The notes under the pieces were generated by a model. The model ran no database searches. It saw nothing but the letters and a program-made list of their open reading frames with translations, and was not told the origin of the DNA. A stretch of DNA of 64,000 nucleotides. Origin: Anaerolineales bacterium (GTDB lineage: Bacteria; Chloroflexota; Anaerolineae; Anaerolineales; Villigracilaceae). Shown piece by piece: positions 42,939-50,985 of the stretch. The DNA is taken from assembly GCA_016934715.1 (NCBI GenBank), contig JAFGSI010000064.1:1-64000 (forward strand), read 5' to 3'. The position numbers and the translations under genes are program-made. Each line of letters starts with the position of its first letter. Within the stretch, counting starts at the first letter, position 1.

Positions 42939-44216
42939 TTACCATGATGTCTGGTCCGATTCGCCACGGCGGGGGTACAGGCGCGGATGCTTGCTGGCAT
43001 CCTTGAGTTGATGGTGGTCGCTGTCCTCATACTTGACGTCGCGGTCGATGATGCGCCGCTGGGGCGTGGCAAACAGGACGACATCCGATTCGATCGTCCG
43101 GGCCGGGAAGATGATCAACCCCGTCCCGATGCGGCAGTTGTGCCCGACACAGCCGCCCAGCACCGGACGGTTGGCAATTGCCAGTTGATCATTTCCATCC
43201 AGTGCCCGGATGGGGGCGGGAATCAAATTATAATCCGTAAATGTATTGCCGGCGCCGATAAAGGTATTGCGCCCGATGACGCACATCTGCAGGCAGGTGT
43301 TCTGGGCGACCATGCTGTTCTCCATAACAGTGGTCATGAAGAGTGCAGCCCGGAACGGCAAGAAGGTCCCATCACCGATTACCGAAAGCATCAACTGGCA
43401 ATCCTGCGAGATGTTGACATTGCTGCCGATGGTACAGTTTTCGATCACTGCCCCGGCGTTGATTGTGACGTTGTCACCGATGGTGGTAGGGCCATGAATG
43501 ACCGCCGTGGGATCGATGACGCAATTCTTGCCGATCTTGACCAGTGCCGAACACTCGAGTAACTGTCGACCCTCATAGACTGCCTTGGACAACAATCCCA
43601 GTTTGAAGCCCAAATCTTTGTTCAACTGATTCTCGAAGCGCGCCCCGCGGGCGAAAAGGCCGAAGACACTGTCGGCGACGAAGACATGGGTCCAGCAGTC
43701 GATGGCGATCATGGCGCGCAGTGGAACCTGGTATACGAGATCGCCACTCTCCGTTGCCATATACGTCGGTACGTGGTAATAGCCGATCTCGCGCGCCTGC
43801 ATATCGATGACCAATGGTTCCACGTCGGCCACCGGGCCTGCCGGGTAGTACCACAGGTCAGCGTAATACAAGTTCCCCGCCGGAGTATACGAGACCGAAA
43901 GCGGCAGGGCATGTTCGCGGAAGGCAGGATCATCCAGGGAAAAGGCTGCCCGCAGGGCCCGGTTGCGCTTTTTGGCCTTTTGCATGAACTCGGTAATGTA
44001 AAACTCGTCGAAATACAGGTTGTCGCGATAGACGAGCATCGGCTCGCGTGAGACAGGCAGTCGCGCCCCACGCGGGAGTTCCAGTTCGCGGGTCACATAG
44101 CGGGCAAGCAGGTCACGCTGGTTCAACCAGAGCGGCTTGTTCTGAATGCGTAGATCGCGCGCTGGCTCATTGAATGGAGAGATGAGACGGGTGGCCTGAA
44201 GGATGACTTTCAGCAT
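42939..44216 (-). CDS. Left-handed beta-helix (hexapeptide-repeat) transferase-like protein
   Basis: This 425-residue protein has no recognised N-terminal half (about 1-215). A hexapeptide-repeat region follows from about 225 to 390 (IGKNCVIDPTAVIHG, IGDNVTINAGAVIENCTIGSNVNIS, IGRNTFIGAGNTF, VGHNCRIGTGLIIF). Such folds usually carry acyl- or nucleotidyl-transfer activity and form trimers. It has neither a GlmU-type nucleotidyltransferase motif nor a signal peptide. It ends five bases before the AAR-like gene, so a joint role in acyl-chain metabolism is plausible but inferred. Confidence 0.7.
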   Translation of the reverse strand: MLKVILQATRLISPFNEPARDLRIQNKPLWLNQRDLLARYVTRELELPRGARLPVSREPMLVYRDNLYFDEFYITEFMQKAKKRNRALRAAFSLDDPAFREHALPLSVSYTPAGNLYYADLWYYPAGPVADVEPLVIDMQAREIGYYHVPTYMATESGDLVYQVPLRAMIAIDCWTHVFVADSVFGLFARGARFENQLNKDLGFKLGLLSKAVYEGRQLLECSALVKIGKNCVIDPTAVIHGPTTIGDNVTINAGAVIENCTIGSNVNISQDCQLMLSVIGDGTFLPFRAALFMTTVMENSMVAQNTCLQMCVIGRNTFIGAGNTFTDYNLIPAPIRALDGNDQLAIANRPVLGGCVGHNCRIGTGLIIFPARTIESDVVLFATPQRRIIDRDVKYEDSDHHQLKDASKHPRLYPRRGESDQTSW

Positions 44217-44220
44217 GGCA

Positions 44221-44850
44221 TTATCCCATCGGGGTCGTTTCTACTACAATTGTACACGCACTGTCGCCTGATGCAACACAACTGGACTCCTCTACCATGA
44301 AATTTCTCCCCCCCGACAACCAGTAGAGCGCCTCCTGGATCAGACCTACGGCCAGGTGGCAGCAGGGGCCATCGGTCTGGCGCCCCCAACACAAAGGGCA
44401 ACGCTCGATGTGCCACAGGAGTTGCTTCTCGCTCCATTCCAGACGCACCTGCTGGTCGGTGAACTGGTTGAACAGGGCCGCGAATGCCTCGCCCCCGGCT
44501 TTCAACTTGGCTGACAGGGGCAGCAGTCGGAACGCCAGATCGGTCAACCCGAGTTCGGGCCCGAACTCGCGCAGGCCATATTTAAGACAGGCCCTCCCGG
44601 TGCGCAGTGCCAGGCCACGACCACCGCGCGGGCCGTAAGCCTTTTCCAGGCCGACCTGCAGGCTGCTGATGTGTTCGAAAGGGATCTTCAAATCTGGATT
44701 GTGAGCAGGATAATTCCCAATATACCCGCCCAAGGCAGTCAGATTAAGAACCGCATTCACCCCATTGCGGCCGATGACCTCTTCCATCGCCAGCAGGATG
44801 ATCCGCCCCATGCGATTTGGATAGAAGTACCTTCCAGCAGACGTTTTCAT
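44221..44850 (-). CDS. V4R (4-vinyl reductase-like) small-molecule-binding protein
   Basis: This 209-residue soluble protein ends with the V4R hallmark: CPLCWGRQTDGPCC, a helix, then VEESSCVASGDSACTIVVE (E-x-x-C-x-A-x-G-D-x-x-C). V4R domains bind hydrophobic or metal-containing ligands and occur in BchJ and in sensor proteins. There is no catalytic prediction. It shares an ATGA overlap with the upstream alpha/beta hydrolase gene and ends four bases before the hexapeptide-repeat gene. A related Cys-rich tail occurs in the broken gene at 1308-2689. Confidence 0.75.
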   Translation of the reverse strand: MKTSAGRYFYPNRMGRIILLAMEEVIGRNGVNAVLNLTALGGYIGNYPAHNPDLKIPFEHISSLQVGLEKAYGPRGGRGLALRTGRACLKYGLREFGPELGLTDLAFRLLPLSAKLKAGGEAFAALFNQFTDQQVRLEWSEKQLLWHIERCPLCWGRQTDGPCCHLAVGLIQEALYWLSGGRNFMVEESSCVASGDSACTIVVETTPMG

Positions 44851-45644
44851 CCGCCCGGATTCTCTTCGTCCAGGAAATCTTTGAGCCGCTGTGCAAAAGG
44901 TTCCGGGTCATCCAGCATGATGAAATGGCCCGCTTTGGGATAACGCTCGATGCGGGCGTGCGGAACGCCTTCCAAGAGCGGCTGCCACTGCATCGGGTGA
45001 ACGATGATATCCTTGTCGCCGAACATACCCATCACCGGGATCTGGAGTTGGTCCAGCATCGGGCGCAGATCAGTGCGGCGCAGGGAGGCAATGCTGAGCA
45101 GGAACGACTCGAGCGTGGTTCGCGACAGGTCCTTGTCCATCATGTCGGAGAAACGCGCATCCTTACAGATGAGCGGCGCGGCGAGCCGCATGCTCAAACG
45201 AAAGCCCCACATCATATTGAACAACAGCCCTGCAATCAGCCGCCGCCCGGCCATCTTCAACGCCCAGGCCAGTGAAGATCCAACGATCGGCGAACCGACG
45301 ACCACCACCTTGCTAACCCTTTGCGGGTACTGGATGGCCACCGACAGGCTGACGGTCCCCCCCATACTGTGACCTACCAGCGGGGCCCGGGTGATGCCGA
45401 GGCGGTCCATGAATTGATCTACCAGCCTGACGAAGTCCTGGACGGCATATGTTTCTCGCTTCTTGCCGGACTCGCCAAACCCCCAGAAATCAAGTGCATA
45501 GGTACGGTAATAGCGACCCAGATAGGCCATGGTTTCCTGCCACAACCCCCAGGAACCCAACCACCCATGAAGCAGAATGACCGGGCGGCCACGCCCGTAT
45601 ACTTCGTAATGAACAATGCCCTGATCGGTGGTAATTGATGACAC
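44847..45644 (-). CDS. Alpha/beta hydrolase with intact triad
   Basis: This 265-residue protein shows HGWLGSW for the oxyanion hole, the nucleophile elbow GHSMGG with Ser93, Asp in FGDKDIIV and His in KAGHFIM. This is the pattern of esterases, epoxide hydrolases and C-C hydrolases. It is a paralogue of the nucleophile-less protein at 32287-33081. The 3' end overlaps the V4R gene by four bases (ATGA). The substrate is unknown; an acyl ester is a reasonable guess given the AAR-like gene. Confidence 0.85.
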   Translation of the reverse strand: MSSITTDQGIVHYEVYGRGRPVILLHGWLGSWGLWQETMAYLGRYYRTYALDFWGFGESGKKRETYAVQDFVRLVDQFMDRLGITRAPLVGHSMGGTVSLSVAIQYPQRVSKVVVVGSPIVGSSLAWALKMAGRRLIAGLLFNMMWGFRLSMRLAAPLICKDARFSDMMDKDLSRTTLESFLLSIASLRRTDLRPMLDQLQIPVMGMFGDKDIIVHPMQWQPLLEGVPHARIERYPKAGHFIMLDDPEPFAQRLKDFLDEENPGG

Positions 45645-45668
45645 GGTGGTTACAACAAAATGGAGAGA

Positions 45669-46211
45669 TTATTTCTCTCCACTCTCCATTTCAGCCAGGA
45701 TGCTGTACAACAATTCAAGCAGGATCGTTTTGACCGAATCACGATCCATGGCGACACAGGAAAGGAATTTGACCTTTGGATCAAGGCGCAGGGCGTGGCG
45801 CATGTCCTCGAGCTCCCAGGCGTCATTCATGTCCTGTTTGTTGGCTGCCACCACATAGGGTGTCGGTGCGTAAGCACGGAAAGTCTCGAGGATGGAGCGT
45901 GCTTCGCGAAAGGTCTCCGGACGCGTGCTGTCGACAAGGACAATGAACCCCAGCATCCCTTCCGACAGAATCTCCCACATGAAATCAAAACGCTTCTGCC
46001 CAGGAGTACCGAAGAGATACAACACCAGGTCTTCGTCCACCGTGATGCGGCCAAAGTCCATCGCGACGGTGGTTGCCTCTTTGACAGTCTTCTCGGCCTT
46101 GGTCGAGATCTTGCGTTCTGTCGAGACCACGTCAATTTCGCTGACCGACTTGATGAACTCTGTCTTGCCAGCGCTGAAGGGACCAGTGACAACCATTTTG
46201 ACCGTTTGCAT
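45669..46211 (-). CDS. MglA/CvnD-like small GTPase
   Basis: This 180-residue single-domain GTPase has P-loop GPFSAGKTEF, G3 LFGTPGQKRF, G4 NKQD and G5-like SCVA. TTVAMDFGRI in the switch I region is typical of the prokaryotic Arf-like/CvnD branch. These proteins work as switches in polarity and in Streptomyces conservons, usually with roadblock partners, which are absent here. ATG 46211 is preceded by GAGGA. The PATAN protein encoded just upstream is a likely partner. Confidence 0.85.
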   Translation of the reverse strand: MQTVKMVVTGPFSAGKTEFIKSVSEIDVVSTERKISTKAEKTVKEATTVAMDFGRITVDEDLVLYLFGTPGQKRFDFMWEILSEGMLGFIVLVDSTRPETFREARSILETFRAYAPTPYVVAANKQDMNDAWELEDMRHALRLDPKVKFLSCVAMDRDSVKTILLELLYSILAEMESGEK

Positions 46212-46232
46212 GCTCGCTATCCTCAAGAAAAG

Positions 46233-47048
46233 TTATAGAGAACGAATTCTGGTAATCAGGCGGTTGACCAACGTCTTTTGTTCTTCCTTGTCTTCCGTTG
46301 GGAAGACCCGCACCGGTTGCGGGATGGGAACCCCCTCCGGACGACAAATCTCCACCAGGCCTGCCTGCAGCAGTCCGTAAACGATCCGCCGGATTTCAAG
46401 ATCGTTCATCTTCGCCGCATTGCCGATCTGGCGGATGGTGTTCTTGGGGTTGATATATGAAACGACACGCCACTCTTCAACGTTCAGATTGACGTTGCGC
46501 ATATTGGCGTCCGGGCGGGCGGTGAATTTCAAGGCCATGTCCAGGCTCGGAATTTCGTCCTGGAGTTGCTCCCACTCGCGCAACTGGCGCGAACCTTCGA
46601 TGATCAGGTTTTCAAGGTCCAGGCGAACGTTGATGCGATCGTCGGGCGGCAGCTGGTCATTGTCAAAGCGGAAGAAGCCTTCTACCCAGGTAAACAAGCG
46701 GTGGATCACGTCGGTGGAATATTGCTGCAGATTCGCCAGGATGTCATCCTGGGAGACATAGCCGGCATTGATCAGCAGCAATCCGAGTTCTTTGTCCGAG
46801 ACTGAATTGCCGCGCTGCTGGATGGCCTTGTACTGCCCGGCAGACAGCTTGTTGGCCTTGAATAGAATATGGGCCAGGCTGGTGTCCTCGCGGCCGATCT
46901 GGGCAAAGGCCAGCTTGCCTTCGCGGAAAAACGCTTGAGCCGTCTCGTTGGGGCCTTCGACGACCAGGGTGCCCGTCTTGCGAGCCAGGTTGATGAGATT
47001 CAGAAGTTGCGTTATTGTGAAATCGCGCAGGTTGCCGCGCAGTGCCAT
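46233..47048 (-). CDS. DUF4388/PATAN domain protein
   Basis: This 271-residue protein opens with the PATAN core: LRGNLRDFTITQLLNLINLARKTGTLVVEG, then AFFREGKLAFAQIG. A helical segment (SAGQYKAIQQRG) and a second module with FTWVEGFFRFDNDQLPPDDR follow, as in Chloroflexota and Deltaproteobacteria DUF4388 proteins. A winged-helix-like tail (NTIRQIGNAAKMNDLEIRRI) ends it. PATAN proteins modulate response regulators and GTPase pathways. It is the first gene of the large cluster and lies next to the small GTPase. Confidence 0.82.
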   Translation of the reverse strand: MALRGNLRDFTITQLLNLINLARKTGTLVVEGPNETAQAFFREGKLAFAQIGREDTSLAHILFKANKLSAGQYKAIQQRGNSVSDKELGLLLINAGYVSQDDILANLQQYSTDVIHRLFTWVEGFFRFDNDQLPPDDRINVRLDLENLIIEGSRQLREWEQLQDEIPSLDMALKFTARPDANMRNVNLNVEEWRVVSYINPKNTIRQIGNAAKMNDLEIRRIVYGLLQAGLVEICRPEGVPIPQPVRVFPTEDKEEQKTLVNRLITRIRSL

Positions 47049-47096
47049 GATTGGGCCTCAAGCAACGCTCAGGATGAATTTGCGAATCGTTGAATC

Positions 47097-47125
47097 ATTA
47101 TACTTGTAAGGATGCCAAGCGTCAA
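47097..47125 (-). promoter_or_regulatory. Sigma70 promoter of the signalling/lipid cluster
   Basis: On the minus strand TTGACG (47125-47120), 17 bases, then TATAAT (47102-47097). Predicted start near 47090, 40 bases before the DUF4388 ATG. No other comparable promoter was found before 32.3 kb, so it may drive all ten genes. Confidence 0.75.
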
Positions 47126-47128
47126 ACG

Positions 47129-47158
47129 TTCAAACCTAATAAAACCGTATGTTATAAT
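47129..47158 (+). promoter_or_regulatory. Divergent promoter of the selenoprotein-trpS unit
   Basis: TTCAAA (47129-47134), 18 bases, then TATAAT (47153-47158). The start near 47165 leaves a 37-base leader. The -35 boxes of this promoter and the divergent one are only three bases apart, so the two may compete or be co-regulated. Confidence 0.65.
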
Positions 47159-47165
47159 TTTCGCC

Positions 47166-47185
47166 AATCCAATCCAATCCAATCC
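47166..47185. repeat. Four tandem AATCC units in the leader
   Basis: AATCC is repeated exactly four times at the expected transcript start of the selenoprotein unit. It is prone to slippage and so could vary in copy number between strains. Confidence 0.85.
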
Positions 47186-47201
47186 GCTAGAGGAAAACTC
47201 G

Positions 47202-47450
47202 ATGAAGCATAAGATCACGATCGTTTACTGTGCTGTTTGACAGTACACCAGCCGGGCCGTGGGCCTGGCGGACGAGTTGCTCCAGAAGTTGGAGCCCCAG
47301 ATCGAAGTTTTGACCCTCGACCCATCGGACGGCGGGCGCTTCGAAGTCAGCGTCGACGAACACCTGCTGTATTCCAAACTCCAGACCGGGCGCCATGCCG
47401 AACCAGGCGAGGTTGTCGGGCTGGTCACCCAATTCCTGAACCTGAGGTAA
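47202..47450 (+). CDS. SelW/Rdx-family selenoprotein (UGA = selenocysteine)
   Basis: ATG 47202, after an AGAGGA site, reads MKHKITIVYCAV, then TGA (47238-47240, codon 13), then QYTSRAVGLADELLQKL and on to TAA 47448-47450, for 82 residues. C-A-V-(TGA) is exactly the CxxU redox motif of SelW/SelT/SelH-type proteins, and the following Y..RA and C-terminal KLQTGRHAEPGEVVGLV match Rdx proteins. A stem-loop begins 11 bases beyond the TGA. The protein is a small thioredoxin-fold oxidoreductase. It would need SelA/SelB/SelC elsewhere in the genome. The trpS gene starts three bases after its stop. Confidence 0.85.
47252..47268 (+). promoter_or_regulatory. Bacterial SECIS-like hairpin
   Basis: CCGGGCC (47252-47258) pairs with GGCCTGG (47262-47268), seven base pairs with one G-U, leaving the apical loop GUG 19-21 bases after the UGA. 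Distance and a loop containing GU fit bacterial SECIS elements read by SelB. Confidence 0.65.
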
Positions 47451-47453
47451 TCC

Positions 47454-48443
47454 ATGCCCTCCAAGAAAGGCCGGGTCTTCTCCGGCATCCGTCCGACCGG
47501 GCGCGCCCACCTGGGAAATTACCTGGGGGCGATCAAGAACTATGTCGCCCTGCAGGATGAATACGAATGCGTCTACTGCATCGTGGATATCCATGCCCTG
47601 ACCACTGTCGAGGATACGCTCGACTTGCGGACCAATACCTTCGAAATGGCTCTCGACCTGCTGGCTGCCGGCATTCGCCCGGAGGAGACCATCCTTTTCA
47701 TTCAATCCCATGTCCCCCAGGTGACCGAACTGCACACCTTCCTCTCGATGGTGACGCCGCTCGGCAAATTGACTGACCTGCCAACGTTCAAAGACAAGGT
47801 TCGCCAGAATCCCAACAACGTCAACTATGGCCTGGTCGGTTATCCTGTGCTGATGGCCGCCGACATCACTCTCTACAGGACCGATCTCGTCCCCGTGGGC
47901 ATCGACCAGGCACCCCACATCGAGTTCACCCGCGAGATCGTGCGCTCCTTCAACTACCGTTACAACACGGACGTGCTCATCGAGCCCGGCATGAAGAACA
48001 CCGAGATTCCCAAAGTGCTCGGCATCGACGGCAAGGAGAAGATGAGCAAGAGCCTGAACAACCACATCGAGATCGCCGCCACCCCGGAGGAGACCCGTAA
48101 ACGGATCATGCAGATGGTGACCGATCCCCAGCGCATCAAGCGCGACGATCCCGGCAACCCCGAGGTATGCAACGTCTTCGCATTGCACAAGATCTTCACC
48201 CCGCAGGTGGATGTTGATATGATCGACGTCGAGTGCCGCCGGGCAGGGATCGGCTGCGTGGACTGCAAGAAACGGTTCGCCGAAAACTTGAACCAGGCCT
48301 TCGAACCCTTCCGCGCCCGGCGGGCCGCACTGGCCGCCCAACCAGCCCAGGTGCATGCCATCCTGGCCGACGGCGCCGAGCGCGCCAGAGCCCTCGCCGA
48401 GGAGACCATGCAGGCGGTCCGCCGCGCGGTGCAACTTCCTTAG
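47454..48443 (+). CDS. trpS: Tryptophanyl-tRNA synthetase
   Basis: This 329-residue class I aminoacyl-tRNA synthetase has the HIGH-equivalent GRAHLGNYLGA preceded by SGIRPT, GYPVLMAADITLYRTDLVPVG for tryptophan binding, and an exact KMSKS. It charges tRNA-Trp in the cytoplasm. Length is normal. A Cys cluster (CRRAGIGCVDCKKRF) in the anticodon-binding part is typical of the family branch. It is co-transcribed with the upstream selenoprotein (three-base gap). Confidence 0.96.
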   Translation: MPSKKGRVFSGIRPTGRAHLGNYLGAIKNYVALQDEYECVYCIVDIHALTTVEDTLDLRTNTFEMALDLLAAGIRPEETILFIQSHVPQVTELHTFLSMVTPLGKLTDLPTFKDKVRQNPNNVNYGLVGYPVLMAADITLYRTDLVPVGIDQAPHIEFTREIVRSFNYRYNTDVLIEPGMKNTEIPKVLGIDGKEKMSKSLNNHIEIAATPEETRKRIMQMVTDPQRIKRDDPGNPEVCNVFALHKIFTPQVDVDMIDVECRRAGIGCVDCKKRFAENLNQAFEPFRARRAALAAQPAQVHAILADGAERARALAEETMQAVRRAVQLP

Positions 48444-48490
48444 CGATAATCAAAAAAAGCCAACGACCTTTCTTTTCTTGAGGAGCAGGC

Positions 48491-48931
48491 ATGCGCGCCC
48501 TGATACAGAAGGTCACGTCCGGCACAGTGAGCGTGGACAGCGATACCGTCGCCGCGATCGGCCGCGGGCTGGTTATCCTGCTCGGGATCGGTCACGCCGA
48601 CGGCGAGCGGCAGGCTCGCTTCCTGGCCGAGAAGATCGCCCAGCTGCGCATCTTTGAAGACTCGGCCGGAAAAACCAACCTCTCGGTCCTGGACATCGGC
48701 GGAGAAGCGTTGGTCGTCTCGCAGTTCACCCTGTATGCCGACACGCACAAAGGCCGCCGGCCGTCCTTCACCGACGCGGCCCTGCCCGAGGTTGCCGCGC
48801 CGCTCGTCGACCGGTTCGCCGAGTTATTGCGCACCCAGGGCGTCCCGACCCAGACCGGGGTCTTCGGGGCCCATATGCTCGTCGTGATCGCCAACGCAGG
48901 CCCCGTCACCATCTGGCTTGAAAAAGAATAG
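48491..48931 (+). CDS. dtd: D-aminoacyl-tRNA deacylase
   Basis: This 146-residue enzyme removes D-amino acids (and glycine from tRNA-Ala) from tRNA. Conserved motifs SQFTLYAD and NAGPVT, which form the dimeric active site, are intact. A GAGGAG site precedes ATG 48491, 47 bases after trpS; no terminator separates them. The stop at 48931 abuts the galK ATG. Confidence 0.95.
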   Translation: MRALIQKVTSGTVSVDSDTVAAIGRGLVILLGIGHADGERQARFLAEKIAQLRIFEDSAGKTNLSVLDIGGEALVVSQFTLYADTHKGRRPSFTDAALPEVAAPLVDRFAELLRTQGVPTQTGVFGAHMLVVIANAGPVTIWLEKE

Positions 48932-50074
48932 ATGCCGATTTCCCCTCAACTCGAACTAGCTTTCAGGGACCGCTTCGGGACCCGCCCCGTGACCTGCGTC
49001 CGTGCTCCGGGCCGCGTCAACCTGATGGGTGAGCACACCGACTACAATGATGGCTTTGTCATGCCGGTGGCGATCGATCGCGCAATTACGATCGCCCTGC
49101 GCCCCCGTACCGACCGGCTGGTCACTGTCCATTCCCTCGATTACCAGCAAAGTGTCACCTTTTCTCTGGATGACCTGCAGAGGGGCGAGCGGGGCTGGGC
49201 CGCATACGTCATCGGTGTCGCCTGGGCACTCCAGTCTGCCGGATCTGCCTTGCTAGGCTGGGAGGGGATTCTGAGCGGAGACATCCCCAAAGGGGCCGGA
49301 CTTTCATCCTCGGCGGCGCTCGAACTGGCCACCGCGCGCGCCTTCGCCGCCATCTCCGGGCTGGCTTGGGACCCGGCGCGCATGGCCCGCCTGGGGCAGC
49401 AGGCCGAGAACCAGTGGGTGGGGGTCCAGTGCGGCATCATGGACCAGATGGCCTCCGCCGCCGGGCGCGCCGGCCACGCCCTGTTTCTTGACTGTCGCAG
49501 CCTGGAGTATCGTCACATTCCCATGCCCGCCGGGATTGCCATTGCCGTGCTCGATACCGGCACCCGTCGCGGGCTGGTCGACTCCGCTTACAACGAGCGC
49601 CGCCAGCAGTGCGAATTGGCCGCCCGGACCCTGGGTGTGCGCGCCCTGCGGGACATTGACACAGCCGCCTTCAAGGTCCGGGCCACCGAACTCGAGCCGC
49701 TGACACGCCGCCGTGCCCGGCATATCATCCGCGATAACGCCCGTGTCCTGCAGGCCATCCAGGCCATGCAGGCAGACGATGCCGGCACACTGGGGCAATT
49801 GCTCAACGCCAGCCACGCCAGTTTGCGCGACGATTTCGAGGTCTCATCCGAGGCATTGAACGCGATCGTCGAGGCTGCCCAGCGCCAGGAAGAATGTTTT
49901 GGTGCGCGCATGACCGGCGCCGGGTTTGGCGGCTGTGCGGTGGCCCTGGTAGAGACCGGCCAGGCCAGCCGATTTGCGGAACAGGTGGCCGCCGAATATA
50001 TCCACCAGACCGGGCTGAACCCCCAGATCTTTGTCTGCCAGACCGCTGATGGGGCGAACATTCTTCCTGCTTGA
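48932..50074 (+). CDS. galK: Galactokinase
   Basis: This 380-residue GHMP kinase carries the galactokinase signature GRVNLMGEHTDYNDGFV, the ATP loop GDIPKGAGLSSSAAL, the catalytic Asp region CGIMDQMAS and the third motif MTGAGFGGC. It phosphorylates galactose at C1, feeding the Leloir pathway. Its ATG directly follows the dtd stop, so it is expressed with translation-quality genes and not with other gal genes. It could use galactose released by the GH4 enzyme at 9.5 kb. Confidence 0.94.
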   Translation: MPISPQLELAFRDRFGTRPVTCVRAPGRVNLMGEHTDYNDGFVMPVAIDRAITIALRPRTDRLVTVHSLDYQQSVTFSLDDLQRGERGWAAYVIGVAWALQSAGSALLGWEGILSGDIPKGAGLSSSAALELATARAFAAISGLAWDPARMARLGQQAENQWVGVQCGIMDQMASAAGRAGHALFLDCRSLEYRHIPMPAGIAIAVLDTGTRRGLVDSAYNERRQQCELAARTLGVRALRDIDTAAFKVRATELEPLTRRRARHIIRDNARVLQAIQAMQADDAGTLGQLLNASHASLRDDFEVSSEALNAIVEAAQRQEECFGARMTGAGFGGCAVALVETGQASRFAEQVAAEYIHQTGLNPQIFVCQTADGANILPA

Positions 50075-50099
50075 CGCTTTAGAGAGGTTGTGCTAGTAT
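50071..50099 (+). promoter_or_regulatory. Sigma70 promoter of the LysM lipoprotein gene
   Basis: TTGACG (50071-50076, overlapping the galK stop), 17 bases, then an extended -10 TGCTAGTAT with TAGTAT at 50094-50099. This leaves a leader of about 100 bases before ATG 50208. Confidence 0.75.
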
Positions 50100-50207
50100 C
50101 ATCACGTAGAAGCGGCTTTCATCATCCTTTATTGCTCCACCATATTTTCTTGGCAAACCGCGGGATAACCGCGCCGCGACCGTCAGTCGCAAATCGAGGA
50201 GGCAAGT

Positions 50208-50936
50208 ATGTCGAAGAAAGTGTACCTGATCGTGACCGCGGCGGTCGTCGTGATCCTGATCCTGTCTGGCTGTGTGCAGGCCGGGTCCAATCCGCCTCTG
50301 CCTACGCCAACCATCTCCTCGGTAGACGCGTTGGGCCCGGCTACCGGATCCACGGATGATCAGATGGCCATGCTGGAGGCTTATGCAACCCAGACTGCGA
50401 TGGCCGCTTCGCCGACACCGGGTGAAGTCGTTGCTACGACACCTGACGAAAATGTGACTCCCGGGGCAGAAGGCACCGCCATCACGCCCGGGTTCAACCT
50501 GGATGTCACCCCCTCACCTACCTCGGTCCTGCCGCCGGCCGGCACCGAAACCACGCCAGTAGCCACGACAGGCGCTGTGCCCACTGTAATCGGTGGCCTG
50601 CCGTCCACCTATACCCTCCGGGTTGGCGAATTCCCGTACTGCATCGCACGCCGCTACAACATCGACCCCGAAGAACTGCTGAACCGGAACGGGTTGAGTG
50701 ATGGACAGCTGTACCAGCCCGGCCTGATCTTGCAGATCCCCCAAACGGGCAACACCTTCCCCGGGACGCGCTCCCTGCACTCCCACCCGACCACCTACAC
50801 GGTCAGCAGCGCCGAAGACACGATCTACCGGATTGCCTGTTACTTCGGAGATGTGGATCCACTGGCCATCGCGGCCAACAATAACCTGGTCGCGCCCTAC
50901 ACGCTGCAAGTCGGGCAGACGATCAACATCCCCTAG
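50208..50936 (+). CDS. LysM-domain lipoprotein
   Basis: This 242-residue exported protein has a signal peptide with lipobox ILSGC. A Thr/Pro/Ala-rich linker (about 30-130) follows, then two LysM modules: TYTLRVGEFPYCIARRYNIDPEELLNRNGL with QLYQPGLILQIP, and TYTVSSAEDTIYRIACYFGDVDP with YTLQVGQTINIP. LysM binds peptidoglycan or other GlcNAc polymers. The protein probably sits at the cell surface. GAGGAGGC precedes the ATG. Confidence 0.9.
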   Translation: MSKKVYLIVTAAVVVILILSGCVQAGSNPPLPTPTISSVDALGPATGSTDDQMAMLEAYATQTAMAASPTPGEVVATTPDENVTPGAEGTAITPGFNLDVTPSPTSVLPPAGTETTPVATTGAVPTVIGGLPSTYTLRVGEFPYCIARRYNIDPEELLNRNGLSDGQLYQPGLILQIPQTGNTFPGTRSLHSHPTTYTVSSAEDTIYRIACYFGDVDPLAIAANNNLVAPYTLQVGQTINIP

Positions 50937-50985
50937 AAAAACCATCCAGGCAACCAATTCGCTTGGTTCTCTTTATCGCCCAGAG

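Noticed and set aside
47166-47185. Tandem repeat considered as a CRISPR remnant
   Set aside because: Five-base units without spacers; no cas genes in the window.
47202-47240. TGA in the SelW-like gene considered as an ordinary stop or sequencing error
   Set aside because: The CxxU context, continuous homology after the TGA and the correctly spaced hairpin make selenocysteine the simpler reading.
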